This document shows, one piece after another, positions 1 through 5,527 of a DNA stretch of 5,646 bases. The stretch is taken from contig JAFGNC010000355.1 in NCBI GenBank assembly GCA_016927175.1, positions 1 through 5,646 of the forward strand. Reading direction: 5' to 3'. The notes beneath the pieces are model-generated. The model saw nothing but the letters and a program-made list of their open reading frames with translations, made no database searches and was not told where the DNA came from. Each line of letters opens with the position of its first letter. Position 1 is the stretch's first letter. This DNA comes from Gammaproteobacteria bacterium (GTDB lineage: Bacteria; Pseudomonadota; Gammaproteobacteria; Steroidobacterales; Rariloculaceae). The translations under genes were made by a program, and so were the position numbers.

Positions 1-554
1 GCGCCGGTCAGCAGCGGCAGCACGTAGCACAACGGTAGACCCGTCAGATACAGAATGGTGCAGTACCAGGTCGCCGTTCCGGCGGCGAGGTCCCAGACCG
101 GCGCGACGACCGCCGTCGTGAGCCACAGCATGGCGAGCGGCACGGCGGCGTTGACGCCGTTGGCCGTGGCCCGTGCACCGAGCACCGCGCCGGCGAGCAG
201 CGCGGCGACGATCAGGGCGCCGGCCAGGTACAGCTGTGCGCCGAGGTCGAGCGCGGCGAAGTCCGCGTCGGCGGCATACCGCGGCGCCACGCCGCTCAGG
301 GCCCCGATGATGCGGACACCCATATAGAGGGCGCACCAGACGAGCAGGCCTTTGCCGAGCAGCCGCAGCGTATGGCCTCGGGCGCCCGCGAAGGCGCAGA
401 AGAACAGTGCCCCCGCGACGTTCGCAAGCGCCGCGGCGAACCAGGCCGTGCCCTTTGCGCCGGCCTCTTCCGTCAGGTCGCCGGCAATCGCGGCCGCGCG
501 GCCGCGATCCGTGAAGAGCGCCAGCAGTTCTTCCGCAATCAGAGCCTTATGCAT
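1..554 (-). CDS. PadR-linked multi-spanning membrane protein, C-terminus cut by window edge
   Basis: Reading leftwards from ATG at 554, 184 codons stay open to the window edge and no stop is reached, so the C-terminus is missing. The first 35 residues are soluble and helical, with the pattern TDRGRAAAIAGDLTEEAG (residues 15-32). They are followed by hydrophobic segments at about 37-58, 66-88, 107-127, 138-157 and 165-182, so it should sit in the inner membrane with at least four or five spans. From memory, a GDL-x-EE motif before membrane spans recurs in small membrane proteins and permease prefixes encoded next to PadR regulators; that is recall, not a search. The ATG lies inside the last codons of padR (ATGCATAA, 8-bp overlap), which argues for translational coupling and supports this start, since no strong Shine-Dalgarno precedes it. 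I do not recognise a specific function. It could be the target, sensor partner or effector of the PadR protein. Confidence 0.8.
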   Translation of the reverse strand, partial: MHKALIAEELLALFTDRGRAAAIAGDLTEEAGAKGTAWFAAALANVAGALFFCAFAGARGHTLRLLGKGLLVWCALYMGVRIIGALSGVAPRYAADADFAALDLGAQLYLAGALIVAALLAGAVLGARATANGVNAAVPLAMLWLTTAVVAPVWDLAAGTATWYCTILYLTGLPLCYVLPLLTG

Positions 555-882
555 GCTTCTTACCGAGAATTTGAAGACCCTGCAGCAGGCTCTGGTACGA
601 GCGCTGGGCCCTCTCGACGGCCATGAGGCCGGCGGCAGTCACGTCGTAGTAACGCTTCGCCCGGCCGCCCCTCTCCGGCGTCGGCTCGCCGAGCCGAGAC
701 GCGACGAGGCCCTTCTGCTCGAGCCGGTCGAGAGTCGTATACAGCGCACCGGGGACGGTATTGCGGCCCGTGCGGTCCCGGATCTCCTGGCGAATCGATA
801 CGCCGTAGGCGCCGTCGGCGAGGCGCAGGATCGCCAGCAGCACGATCTGCTCGAACTCGCCGAGATGCTGAGTCTGCGCCAT
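547..882 (-). CDS. PadR-family winged-helix transcriptional regulator
   Basis: This 111-residue protein matches the short PadR type (subfamily 1): an N-terminal winged helix-turn-helix and one C-terminal dimerisation helix. Visible family marks are the opening EFEQIVLLAILRLADGAYG (residues 9-27), the recognition-helix stretch GALYTTLDRLEQKGLV (45-60) and the wing GGRAKRYYDVTAAG (72-85), then a helix at about 86-106. PadR proteins usually repress their own operon and a neighbouring membrane or transport gene. The start ATG at 882 is chosen because family homology begins directly after it and the frame further upstream is non-homologous GC-rich sequence. No Shine-Dalgarno sequence is present, but a -35/-10 promoter lies immediately upstream, so the transcript may be leaderless. 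A 15-bp palindrome three bases before the start is a likely autoregulatory operator. The inducing signal cannot be told from sequence. Confidence 0.93.
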   Translation of the reverse strand: MAQTQHLGEFEQIVLLAILRLADGAYGVSIRQEIRDRTGRNTVPGALYTTLDRLEQKGLVASRLGEPTPERGGRAKRYYDVTAAGLMAVERAQRSYQSLLQGLQILGKKHA

Positions 883-885
883 TTG

Positions 886-900
886 GCCTACATTGTAGGC
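886..900. promoter_or_regulatory. Perfect 15-bp palindrome, probable PadR operator
   Basis: GCCTACATTGTAGGC has two perfect 7-base arms around a single central base. It ends three bases before the padR start codon and contains the -10 hexamer of the padR promoter. Binding here would block RNA polymerase, as expected for an autorepressor. PadR proteins are known to bind dyads with ATGT/ACAT-like cores; TACA/TGTA here is similar in style. Assignment to this PadR is inference from position. Confidence 0.7.
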
Positions 901-920
901 AACAGTCCGGACAACGGCAA
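892..920 (-). promoter_or_regulatory. Sigma70-type promoter of padR, likely leaderless
   Basis: On the minus strand, TTGCCG (915-920; four of six to TTGACA) and TACAAT (892-897; five of six to TATAAT) are separated by exactly 17 bases. A start of transcription 6-8 bases past the -10 would fall at about 884-886, only two to four bases from the padR ATG at 882. This leaves no room for a ribosome binding site and agrees with none being seen. Confidence 0.65.
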
Positions 921-942
921 GCGTGCACCCGCGATCGACTTG

Positions 943-1037
943 GCCCGCCCCGGCAGCCCAGGCCCGCACCGGCGGCCTCGGCCCGCACCGGCGGCCTCGG
1001 CCCGCAGCGGCGCCCTCGGCTCGCCCCGGCGCCCTCG
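943..1037. repeat. Five degenerate 19-bp tandem units
   Basis: The unit GCCCGCACCGGCGGCCTCG occurs exactly at 962-980 and 981-999. Diverged copies sit at 1000-1018 (GCCCGCAGCGGCGCCCTCG), 1019-1037 (GCTCGCCCCGGCGCCCTCG) and 943-961 (GCCCGCCCCGGCAGCCCAG). The period is not a multiple of three and the array lies between the ccmB stop and the padR promoter, so it is probably non-coding. Each unit junction holds a GGCC-TC-GGCC type self-pairing stretch, so the transcript past ccmB could fold heavily. It could act as a weak termination region or simply be a slippage-prone minisatellite. Confidence 0.8.
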
Positions 1038-1055
1038 GCCGGCCACGCAGCCGAA

Positions 1056-1739
1056 CTACTCGACGCCGACCCGCAGCGCGGCCGCAACGGCGACGGGGCC
1101 GACGGAGACGGCGAGCACGGCGAGCGCCGCCAGCAGGTAGAGCGGGCCCGCGGTAGCTTCGCCGTGCGCCGCGAGATCGGTCGCGCGAGCGCCGAAGATC
1201 AGCAGCGGCGTCGCGAGCGGCAGGACCAGCAGGCCGATGATCGAGCCGGCGCTGCGGACGCCGAGCGTCAGCGCCGCGCCGAGCGCCGTCAGCACGCTCA
1301 GCGTCGGCGTCGCGAGCAGCAACGCGGCGAACAACGTCGGCTGCGCCGCGATCGGCAGGTCGAAAGCGAGCCCGACGGCCGGCGCCAGCACGATCAGCGG
1401 CACGCTGGCGACGAGCCAGTGCGCCGCGATTTTCGCGATCACGACGATGCCGAGCGGCGCCGGGCTCAGCAGCAGCTGCTCGAGGCTGCCGTCCTCGGCA
1501 TCGTTGCGGAACAGCGCATCGAGCCCGAGCAGCGACGACAGCAGCGCCGAGACCCACACGACGCCGATGCCGATCGAGGTCAGCTGCGAGCTGTCGTCGG
1601 GCGCGAGCGCGAGCGGAAAAAGCGCCGCGACGATGACGAAGAAAATCAGCGGATTCGCGAGCTCGCTCCAGCGGCGGAACGACAGCTTCAGGTCGCGGCT
1701 CAGCACGGCGTTGAACGCGCTCGAGGTCGGCACTGTCAC
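1056..1739 (-). CDS. ccmB: Haem exporter/cytochrome c maturation ABC permease CcmB
   Basis: CcmB is the inner-membrane permease that works with CcmA and CcmC in the Ccm (System I) pathway. There CcmAB uses ATP to release holo-CcmE so that haem can be passed to periplasmic apocytochromes c. The protein is 227 residues, against about 220 for the family. It begins with the usual cytosolic lead RDLKLSFRRWSELANPLIFF (residues 15-34) and has six hydrophobic segments at about 29-46, 55-73, 97-126, 134-158, 164-184 and 197-222. The loop LDALFRNDAEDGSLEQLLLS (73-92) is the most CcmB-like part. I chose the GTG at 1739, which overlaps the ccmA stop as GTGA; a second in-frame GTG at 1733 would shorten it by two residues. 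The ccmA/ccmB overlap indicates coupled translation. The gene ends cleanly at TAG (1056-1058), but no ccmC follows, unlike the usual order. Family assignment is firm. Confidence 0.93.
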   Translation of the reverse strand: MTVPTSSAFNAVLSRDLKLSFRRWSELANPLIFFVIVAALFPLALAPDDSSQLTSIGIGVVWVSALLSSLLGLDALFRNDAEDGSLEQLLLSPAPLGIVVIAKIAAHWLVASVPLIVLAPAVGLAFDLPIAAQPTLFAALLLATPTLSVLTALGAALTLGVRSAGSIIGLLVLPLATPLLIFGARATDLAAHGEATAGPLYLLAALAVLAVSVGPVAVAAALRVGVE

Positions 1740-2383
1740 AGCTCGATCATCAGTGTGCCGCGGCTCGCGAGCTCGTCGGGCCGATGCGTCGCGACGATTG
1801 CGAGCCCGCCCTGCGCGACGTGCTCGCGGATCCAGCCGGCGACGAGCGTGTGCCCGGCGGCGTCGAGATGCGTCATCGGCTCGTCCAGGATCCACAGCTT
1901 CGCCCCGCCGACGCGCAGTGTCGCGAGCGCCGTGCGCCGCCTCTGCCCGGCGGACAGGTGCCGGACCCTGACGTCCCGGCGGTGCGCGATGCCGAGCTCC
2001 GCGAGCAGCGCGTCCGTGTCGACGGTGATGCCGCTCAATGCCGCGTGGAACTCCACGTTCTCGCGCACGGTCAGCTCGCGCTTCAGTCCGTCCAGATGTC
2101 CGCGATAGGCGATGTCGGTCCGCTTCTCTGGCTCGAGCGAGCGGACGGGACGGCTGGTCCAGGACACCTCGCCCGAGGATGGCGGCGTCAGGCCGGCGAC
2201 CGTTCGCAGCAGCGTCGTCTTGCCGGCGCCGTTCGGTCCGACCAGCAGCGCGAGCTGCCCCGGCGCGAGCTCGAAATCGAGGCCCTCGAACAGGCAGTGC
2301 TCGCCGCGCCAGATCTCGAGGTCGCGGACGCGCAGCCACCGCCCGTCGTCCGCTCCGGCCGCCTCGTGTGTCCCGGCTGTCAC
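1736..2383 (-). CDS. ccmA: Cytochrome c maturation ABC ATPase CcmA
   Basis: This 215-residue protein is the cytosolic ATPase of the CcmABCD complex. Visible motifs are Walker A GPNGAGKTT (residues 49-57), the CcmA-type stretch YRGHLDGLKRELTVRENVEF (93-112), ABC signature LSAGQRRR (143-150), Walker B LWILDEP (163-169) with the catalytic Glu at 168, D-loop THLDA (171-175) and switch His200 in ATHRPDE. The glutamine usual in ABC Q-loops is not present at GHLDG. As I recall, CcmA proteins vary there, so this need not mean loss of activity. The start is a GTG at 2383 with no clear Shine-Dalgarno. It leaves about 15 extra residues before the conserved RVRDLEIWRG, and no good internal start was found. 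The gene overlaps ccmB by four bases. Upstream is an AT-rich promoter-like patch, so ccmAB is probably its own transcription unit rather than part of the receptor operon. Confidence 0.94.
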   Translation of the reverse strand: MTAGTHEAAGADDGRWLRVRDLEIWRGEHCLFEGLDFELAPGQLALLVGPNGAGKTTLLRTVAGLTPPSSGEVSWTSRPVRSLEPEKRTDIAYRGHLDGLKRELTVRENVEFHAALSGITVDTDALLAELGIAHRRDVRVRHLSAGQRRRTALATLRVGGAKLWILDEPMTHLDAAGHTLVAGWIREHVAQGGLAIVATHRPDELASRGTLMIEL

Positions 2384-2390
2384 GGAGCAA

Positions 2391-2412
2391 TCTTTATATT
2401 ATTCAGCAAAGG
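2391..2412 (-). promoter_or_regulatory. Candidate ccmA promoter (-10 region)
   Basis: A 22-base AT-rich island stands out from very GC-rich surroundings, directly before the ccmA GTG. On the minus strand TATAAA (2393-2398) fits a -10 element, which would place the transcript start near 2386, almost at the start codon. No convincing -35 lies at 16-18 bases spacing (CGGCTT at 17), so it may need an activator or use another sigma factor. Confidence 0.4.
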
Positions 2413-2426
2413 CTTAAGCCGACATC

Positions 2427-2444
2427 TTGTAGCGGATTCTACAA
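2427..2444. promoter_or_regulatory. 18-bp dyad upstream of ccmA, possible operator
   Basis: TTGTAGCGGATTCTACAA consists of perfect 6-base arms around CGGATT. It sits about 30 bases upstream of the candidate -10 of ccmA, where a regulator could bind. Which protein would bind is unknown. A role as an operator is inferred only from symmetry and position. Confidence 0.4.
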
Positions 2445-2451
2445 CGACGGT

Positions 2452-2476
2452 CAGCGTGCCGACTGGCCGCACGCTG
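2452..2476. repeat. Inverted repeat, 8-bp arms, 9-base loop
   Basis: CAGCGTGC (2452-2459) pairs perfectly with GCACGCTG (2469-2476). No T-run follows on either strand, so it is not a textbook intrinsic terminator. It could be a backup mRNA 3' end structure for the receptor transcript or part of the ccmA upstream control region. Confidence 0.5.
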
Positions 2477-2603
2477 CGAGGACGGCAACGCTGGGATCGG
2501 CCTCCGCGAAGGAGCGCGACGGGACCCGCGGGCCGTGCAGCGCGGGCCGCCCGGCGATCGACCGATCCGTTGCGCCCGAAGCGGACGGAAGCGTATGCGA
2601 GAA

Positions 2604-2643
2604 GCGTCGGCCGGGGCAAGCTGCCGAACGGCCCGGCCGACGC
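2604..2643 (-). terminator. Strong hairpin after the receptor gene, probable terminator
   Basis: GCGTCGGCCGGG (2604-2615) and CCCGGCCGACGC (2632-2643) are perfect 12-base arms around a 16-base loop. In the direction of transcription the stem begins 23 bases past the receptor stop codon. It is followed by TTCTC rather than a long U-run, so termination may be partial or Rho-assisted, or the stem may protect the mRNA 3' end. The position argues that the receptor and ccmA are separate units. Confidence 0.6.
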
Positions 2644-2666
2644 GGCGGGTCAACGCTCGAACGGCG

Positions 2667-5411
2667 TCACTGCCCCAGGTTCCATTTGAGGTCGAGGCGC
2701 GCCGTCCGGCCGACGGTCTGCTCGAGGATCGTCGTGCCGGCCTGCTCCAGCTCGATACGGTCCTCGAGCAGGTTCTGCAGGCGGACCTTGAAGCTCAGCC
2801 GTTCCGTCGGATGGAAGGAGTAGATCAGGTCCAGCGAGTCGAACGGCTTCTCGTACGTGTCCTGCGCGCCGTTCCTGCCGGCGAAGAACAGCCTCTCGCC
2901 GAAGGTGTTGTAGACGAGAGACCAGCTGTGGGCGCCGTTCAGCGAGTCGAATCCGAGCTGCACGTTCGCGACGTGCTCGGAGTGGCCGGCCATGCGGCGC
3001 ACCGGGCTCGTCAGATCGAGCCCGACGTCGCCGACCGTCAGCTCCGAGTCGCTGAAGGTCAGGTTGCCGGATACGAAGAACGGCTCTATCCATCGGCCGA
3101 CGCGGTCGCCGAACGCGTCGAGATTCTTCAGCCACTCGAGCTCCAGGCCCGTCACGGTCGCGGACTCCGCGTTGACGAAGGTCACGAACACGTCGTTGTC
3201 GCTGCCGGCGCCCTCTGCCGTCTCGATCGGATCCTCGATGTCCTTGTGGAACAGCGACACGGTGAAGTTGTCGCCGCTGTCGAAGAACCATTCGGCGCGC
3301 ACGTCGATGTTCGTGATCGGAGATGTCCTGAGGCCGGCACGGCCGCGCACGCGCGCCTCCGTCAGCGGGTCGATGTAGGTCGCTTCCGATATCTCGCGCA
3401 GATCCGGGCGCGCGACCGTCTGGCTGACCCCGAAGCGCAGCTGGAAAGTCTCGGCCCAGAAGTCCGGCCGCATGTACGTGGCCGACAGCGACGGGTACAG
3501 GTCGTCCTCCCTGTACACGGCGCCGAGCAGGTTCTGCGCGTTGCGCTGCGCGTCGCCGCTCGCGGTCGGAATCACGCTCTGCCCGAGGCTCGTATCGAAC
3601 TCGAGCGGATCGATCGGCAGCGACGCCTGGCTGAACTGCTCCCAGCGCGCACCGCCCGCGACGCGCCAGCGATCGAAGAGCATCGCGTCGAGCTTCACGT
3701 AGCTCCCTTCGACGGTCTGCGCCGCCAGGTAGCTTTCCGTCCCGATGCCGCCGACGCCGAGCCGGAACTCATTGGCCGGATCGAGGATGTGCTGGTCGGT
3801 GAATACGCCGCCGGGCGTGCCGGCCAGCACGGGTGCCGCCGCCGCGCCCGTCGTGCCGAGCGTCAGCTCGGTCTGCAGATAACCGCGCGCCTTGCGCGAG
3901 TAGTCCCAGCCGCCGCTGACCTCGACGTCGAGGTTCGCGAACCCGAGCGGCTTCATCAGGTCCCAGCCGTAGCTCTCGACCTCGTCCTCGAGATCCGTGA
4001 AGCGGTAGTTCGCCGCAGAGCCGGTGCGCCGGATCGAGGTGCCTGTCACCTCGCCCGTCGCCGGATCGACCGTATCCTCGGCCGAGATCCGGATCTCGCT
4101 CGGGATGTCGGTCGTGGCGCTCGAGTCGGAGTAATACCACTCGTACGTCAATCCCTCGAGGAAGGGTTTGTCGAGGAACGGCACCAGCTCGGCGGTGTCC
4201 CGCCCGATCACGTGCCGCCCGCGGATCTGATCCGACCGGAGCTCACGCTGCTCGAAACGGATGTCGTAGTTGCGGAATCCGCGGCCCGCCTCGCGCTGGA
4301 AGTTGAACGTGTGGCCGACGCTGAGCGACGCATCGTCCTCGGTGTTGCGCAGGAACAGGCTGCTGGTGTCGATCCGGTGATCGGCGGTGAAGCCGAGGCC
4401 GAGGTTGACGACACCGGTGGCCGTGACCTGATTCGTCGTGCGCTGCTGCTCGGAGTACTCCTCCGACGGGTTCAGCACGTTGCGTACCGTCCGATCGCGA
4501 TTGCGCCACTTGTTGCCGTACGACAGCAGTCCCAGAGCGCCGAATTCCCACTGCTCGGTCTCGCCGATGTACCAGCGGTTGCCGAGCGCGGCCTCGAGAC
4601 CGGCGTCGGGACCGAGCGACTTGCTCTCGAAGTCGACGTCGCGATGCAGCGACGTCGCGAGCTCCCGGTTGATCGCCTGCGCCTCGTCGAACGCCACGCT
4701 CTGGCCGCTGCGGTTCAGCGCGCTGTAGATGCCGACGGCGCTGATGTTGCCGCGGTACTGGCGGATCGCCGCCTGGATGTCCTCCGGCAGCGCGCGCGTG
4801 CCGTCGTCGCTGCCGAGCGAGTCATCGCCGCCGCCGGCGTACGTCAGGCCCGTGTCGCCGCTTTCGGAGTTGTAGCCCGACGTGACCTCGACCGACGCGA
4901 TCGGTCCGTCCGGAATGCCTCGGGTCAGAATGTTCACGTTGCCGCCGCCGAAAGCCGCGGGCATGTCCGGCGAATAGCCCTTCTGCACGGCCAGCGCCTC
5001 GACGATCTCGCTCGGGAAGATGTCGAGCGGCAGCACGTTGCGCGTCAGGTCCGGCGACGGCACGTGCGCGTTGTTCAGCAGCGTGCTCGAGTAGCGTTCA
5101 CCGAGCCCGCGCACGTAGATGAACTGGTCGTTGACCAGCGTCACGCCCGGCATCCTGCGCAGCGCGAGCGAGACCGTGCTGTCGCCGGTCCGCGAGATCT
5201 GGTCGACGCTCAGAAAGTCGGAGACGACCTCCTGTTCCAGCCGCTCCTGGACCACGTCCGTCGCGGAGGACCGCAGACGGCCAACCGCGACGACTTCCTC
5301 GATCAGCTGCGGAGGCGCCGGCTGCCATTCCTGCTGGGCGGCCAGCGGCGCCGCGATGAACACGACGGGGAGCGCGACGGCGGCCGTCCTTCCCCGTTTG
5401 CGGCTACTCAT
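2667..5411 (-). CDS. TonB-dependent outer-membrane receptor
   Basis: This 914-residue protein is a complete TonB-dependent receptor. It has an N-terminal signal peptide (residues 1-25, basic start, hydrophobic core, probable cleavage LAA-QQ), a TonB-box-like IEEVVAVG (37-44), a plug domain at about 50-170 and a long beta-barrel to the end. Plug marks include RRMPGV (85-90), YVRGLGERYSSTLLNNA (99-115), DIFPSEIVEALAVQKGYSP (130-148) and FGGGNVNILTRG (154-165). Plugs of this VRGLGERYSSTLLN type belong to a group of large receptors of unknown substrate. The barrel end has the common LQNLL pattern, but the last residues are DLKWNLGQ, without the usual terminal aromatic. The ATG at 5411 is preferred over an upstream in-frame GTG because it gives the signal peptide and has AGAGAGG nine bases upstream. 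The substrate is unknown; the upstream neighbour may be a partner. No regulatory N-terminal extension is present. Confidence 0.93.
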   Translation of the reverse strand: MSSRKRGRTAAVALPVVFIAAPLAAQQEWQPAPPQLIEEVVAVGRLRSSATDVVQERLEQEVVSDFLSVDQISRTGDSTVSLALRRMPGVTLVNDQFIYVRGLGERYSSTLLNNAHVPSPDLTRNVLPLDIFPSEIVEALAVQKGYSPDMPAAFGGGNVNILTRGIPDGPIASVEVTSGYNSESGDTGLTYAGGGDDSLGSDDGTRALPEDIQAAIRQYRGNISAVGIYSALNRSGQSVAFDEAQAINRELATSLHRDVDFESKSLGPDAGLEAALGNRWYIGETEQWEFGALGLLSYGNKWRNRDRTVRNVLNPSEEYSEQQRTTNQVTATGVVNLGLGFTADHRIDTSSLFLRNTEDDASLSVGHTFNFQREAGRGFRNYDIRFEQRELRSDQIRGRHVIGRDTAELVPFLDKPFLEGLTYEWYYSDSSATTDIPSEIRISAEDTVDPATGEVTGTSIRRTGSAANYRFTDLEDEVESYGWDLMKPLGFANLDVEVSGGWDYSRKARGYLQTELTLGTTGAAAAPVLAGTPGGVFTDQHILDPANEFRLGVGGIGTESYLAAQTVEGSYVKLDAMLFDRWRVAGGARWEQFSQASLPIDPLEFDTSLGQSVIPTASGDAQRNAQNLLGAVYREDDLYPSLSATYMRPDFWAETFQLRFGVSQTVARPDLREISEATYIDPLTEARVRGRAGLRTSPITNIDVRAEWFFDSGDNFTVSLFHKDIEDPIETAEGAGSDNDVFVTFVNAESATVTGLELEWLKNLDAFGDRVGRWIEPFFVSGNLTFSDSELTVGDVGLDLTSPVRRMAGHSEHVANVQLGFDSLNGAHSWSLVYNTFGERLFFAGRNGAQDTYEKPFDSLDLIYSFHPTERLSFKVRLQNLLEDRIELEQAGTTILEQTVGRTARLDLKWNLGQ

Positions 5412-5420
5412 GACGGGCAA

Positions 5421-5427
5421 CCTCTCT
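5421..5427 (-). promoter_or_regulatory. Ribosome binding site of the receptor gene
   Basis: AGAGAGG on the minus strand lies nine bases before the ATG at 5411. It is the clearest Shine-Dalgarno sequence in the window and decides the start in favour of 5411 over the longer in-frame reading that would begin at 5546 and overlap the upstream gene. Confidence 0.75.
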
Positions 5428-5446
5428 GAAGTGTCGTTCGGGCGCC

Positions 5447-5473
5447 GGGGCGCCGGCTTCCGCCGAGCGCCCC
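5447..5473 (-). repeat. Intergenic stem-loop with GGAA tetraloop
   Basis: Read on the minus strand, GGGGCGCTCGGC pairs with GCCGGCGCCCC through 11 base pairs with one bulged T, closed by a GGAA loop, which is a GNRA-type tetraloop. It lies between the upstream gene stop and the receptor ribosome binding site, about 20 bases before the latter. No U-run follows, so it is not a plain terminator. It may stabilise a processed receptor mRNA or tune expression between the two genes. Confidence 0.6.
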
Positions 5474-5527
5474 GCCCTCGCCTTTCGTTGCGTGTCGGTT
5501 TCATCGGTCGATGGCTCGCGTCGCGCC

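Larger units (their letters stand above)
2384..2666. other. Gene-free spacer between receptor and ccmA
   Basis: I see no coding sequence with family character here: the short open frames on either strand are Arg/Pro/Ala-rich products of GC-rich DNA. What it holds is structure: a 12-bp-arm hairpin near the receptor stop, an 8-bp-arm hairpin at 2452-2476, an 18-bp dyad at 2427-2444 and an AT-rich patch at 2391-2412, each listed separately. Confidence 0.75.

Noticed and set aside
352..1140. Plus-strand frame of about 262 codons opposite padR and the membrane gene
   Set aside because: No family character; Pro/Ala/Arg/Ser-rich with codon pattern expected from the complement of the minus-strand genes.
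547..1557. A 336-codon minus-strand frame that would make a long N-terminal extension of PadR
   Set aside because: The extra 225 residues are Arg/Ala-rich, cross the ccmB gene out of frame and the 19-bp repeats, and the PadR fold starts right at the ATG at 882.
1164..2108. Long plus-strand open frame of about 314 codons across ccmB and ccmA
   Set aside because: Product is an Arg/Gln/Asp-rich low-complexity chain, typical of the antisense of GC-rich genes; CcmA and CcmB are clear on the other strand.
1056..2390. A single 444-codon frame ending in CcmB that could suggest a fusion protein from a TTG at 2390
   Set aside because: Its first half is an out-of-frame reading of ccmA. CcmB homology starts at the GTG overlapping the ccmA stop.
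2380..2653. Two overlapping 79-codon minus-strand frames in the spacer before ccmA
   Set aside because: Arg-rich, no ribosome binding site, and they run through the inverted repeats; nothing supports translation.
2535..5429. A 964-codon open frame on the plus strand antisense to the receptor
   Set aside because: It is the complement of a GC-rich gene with few stops. The product is Arg/Val/Ala-rich without domains, while the minus strand encodes an unmistakable receptor with signal peptide and plug motifs.
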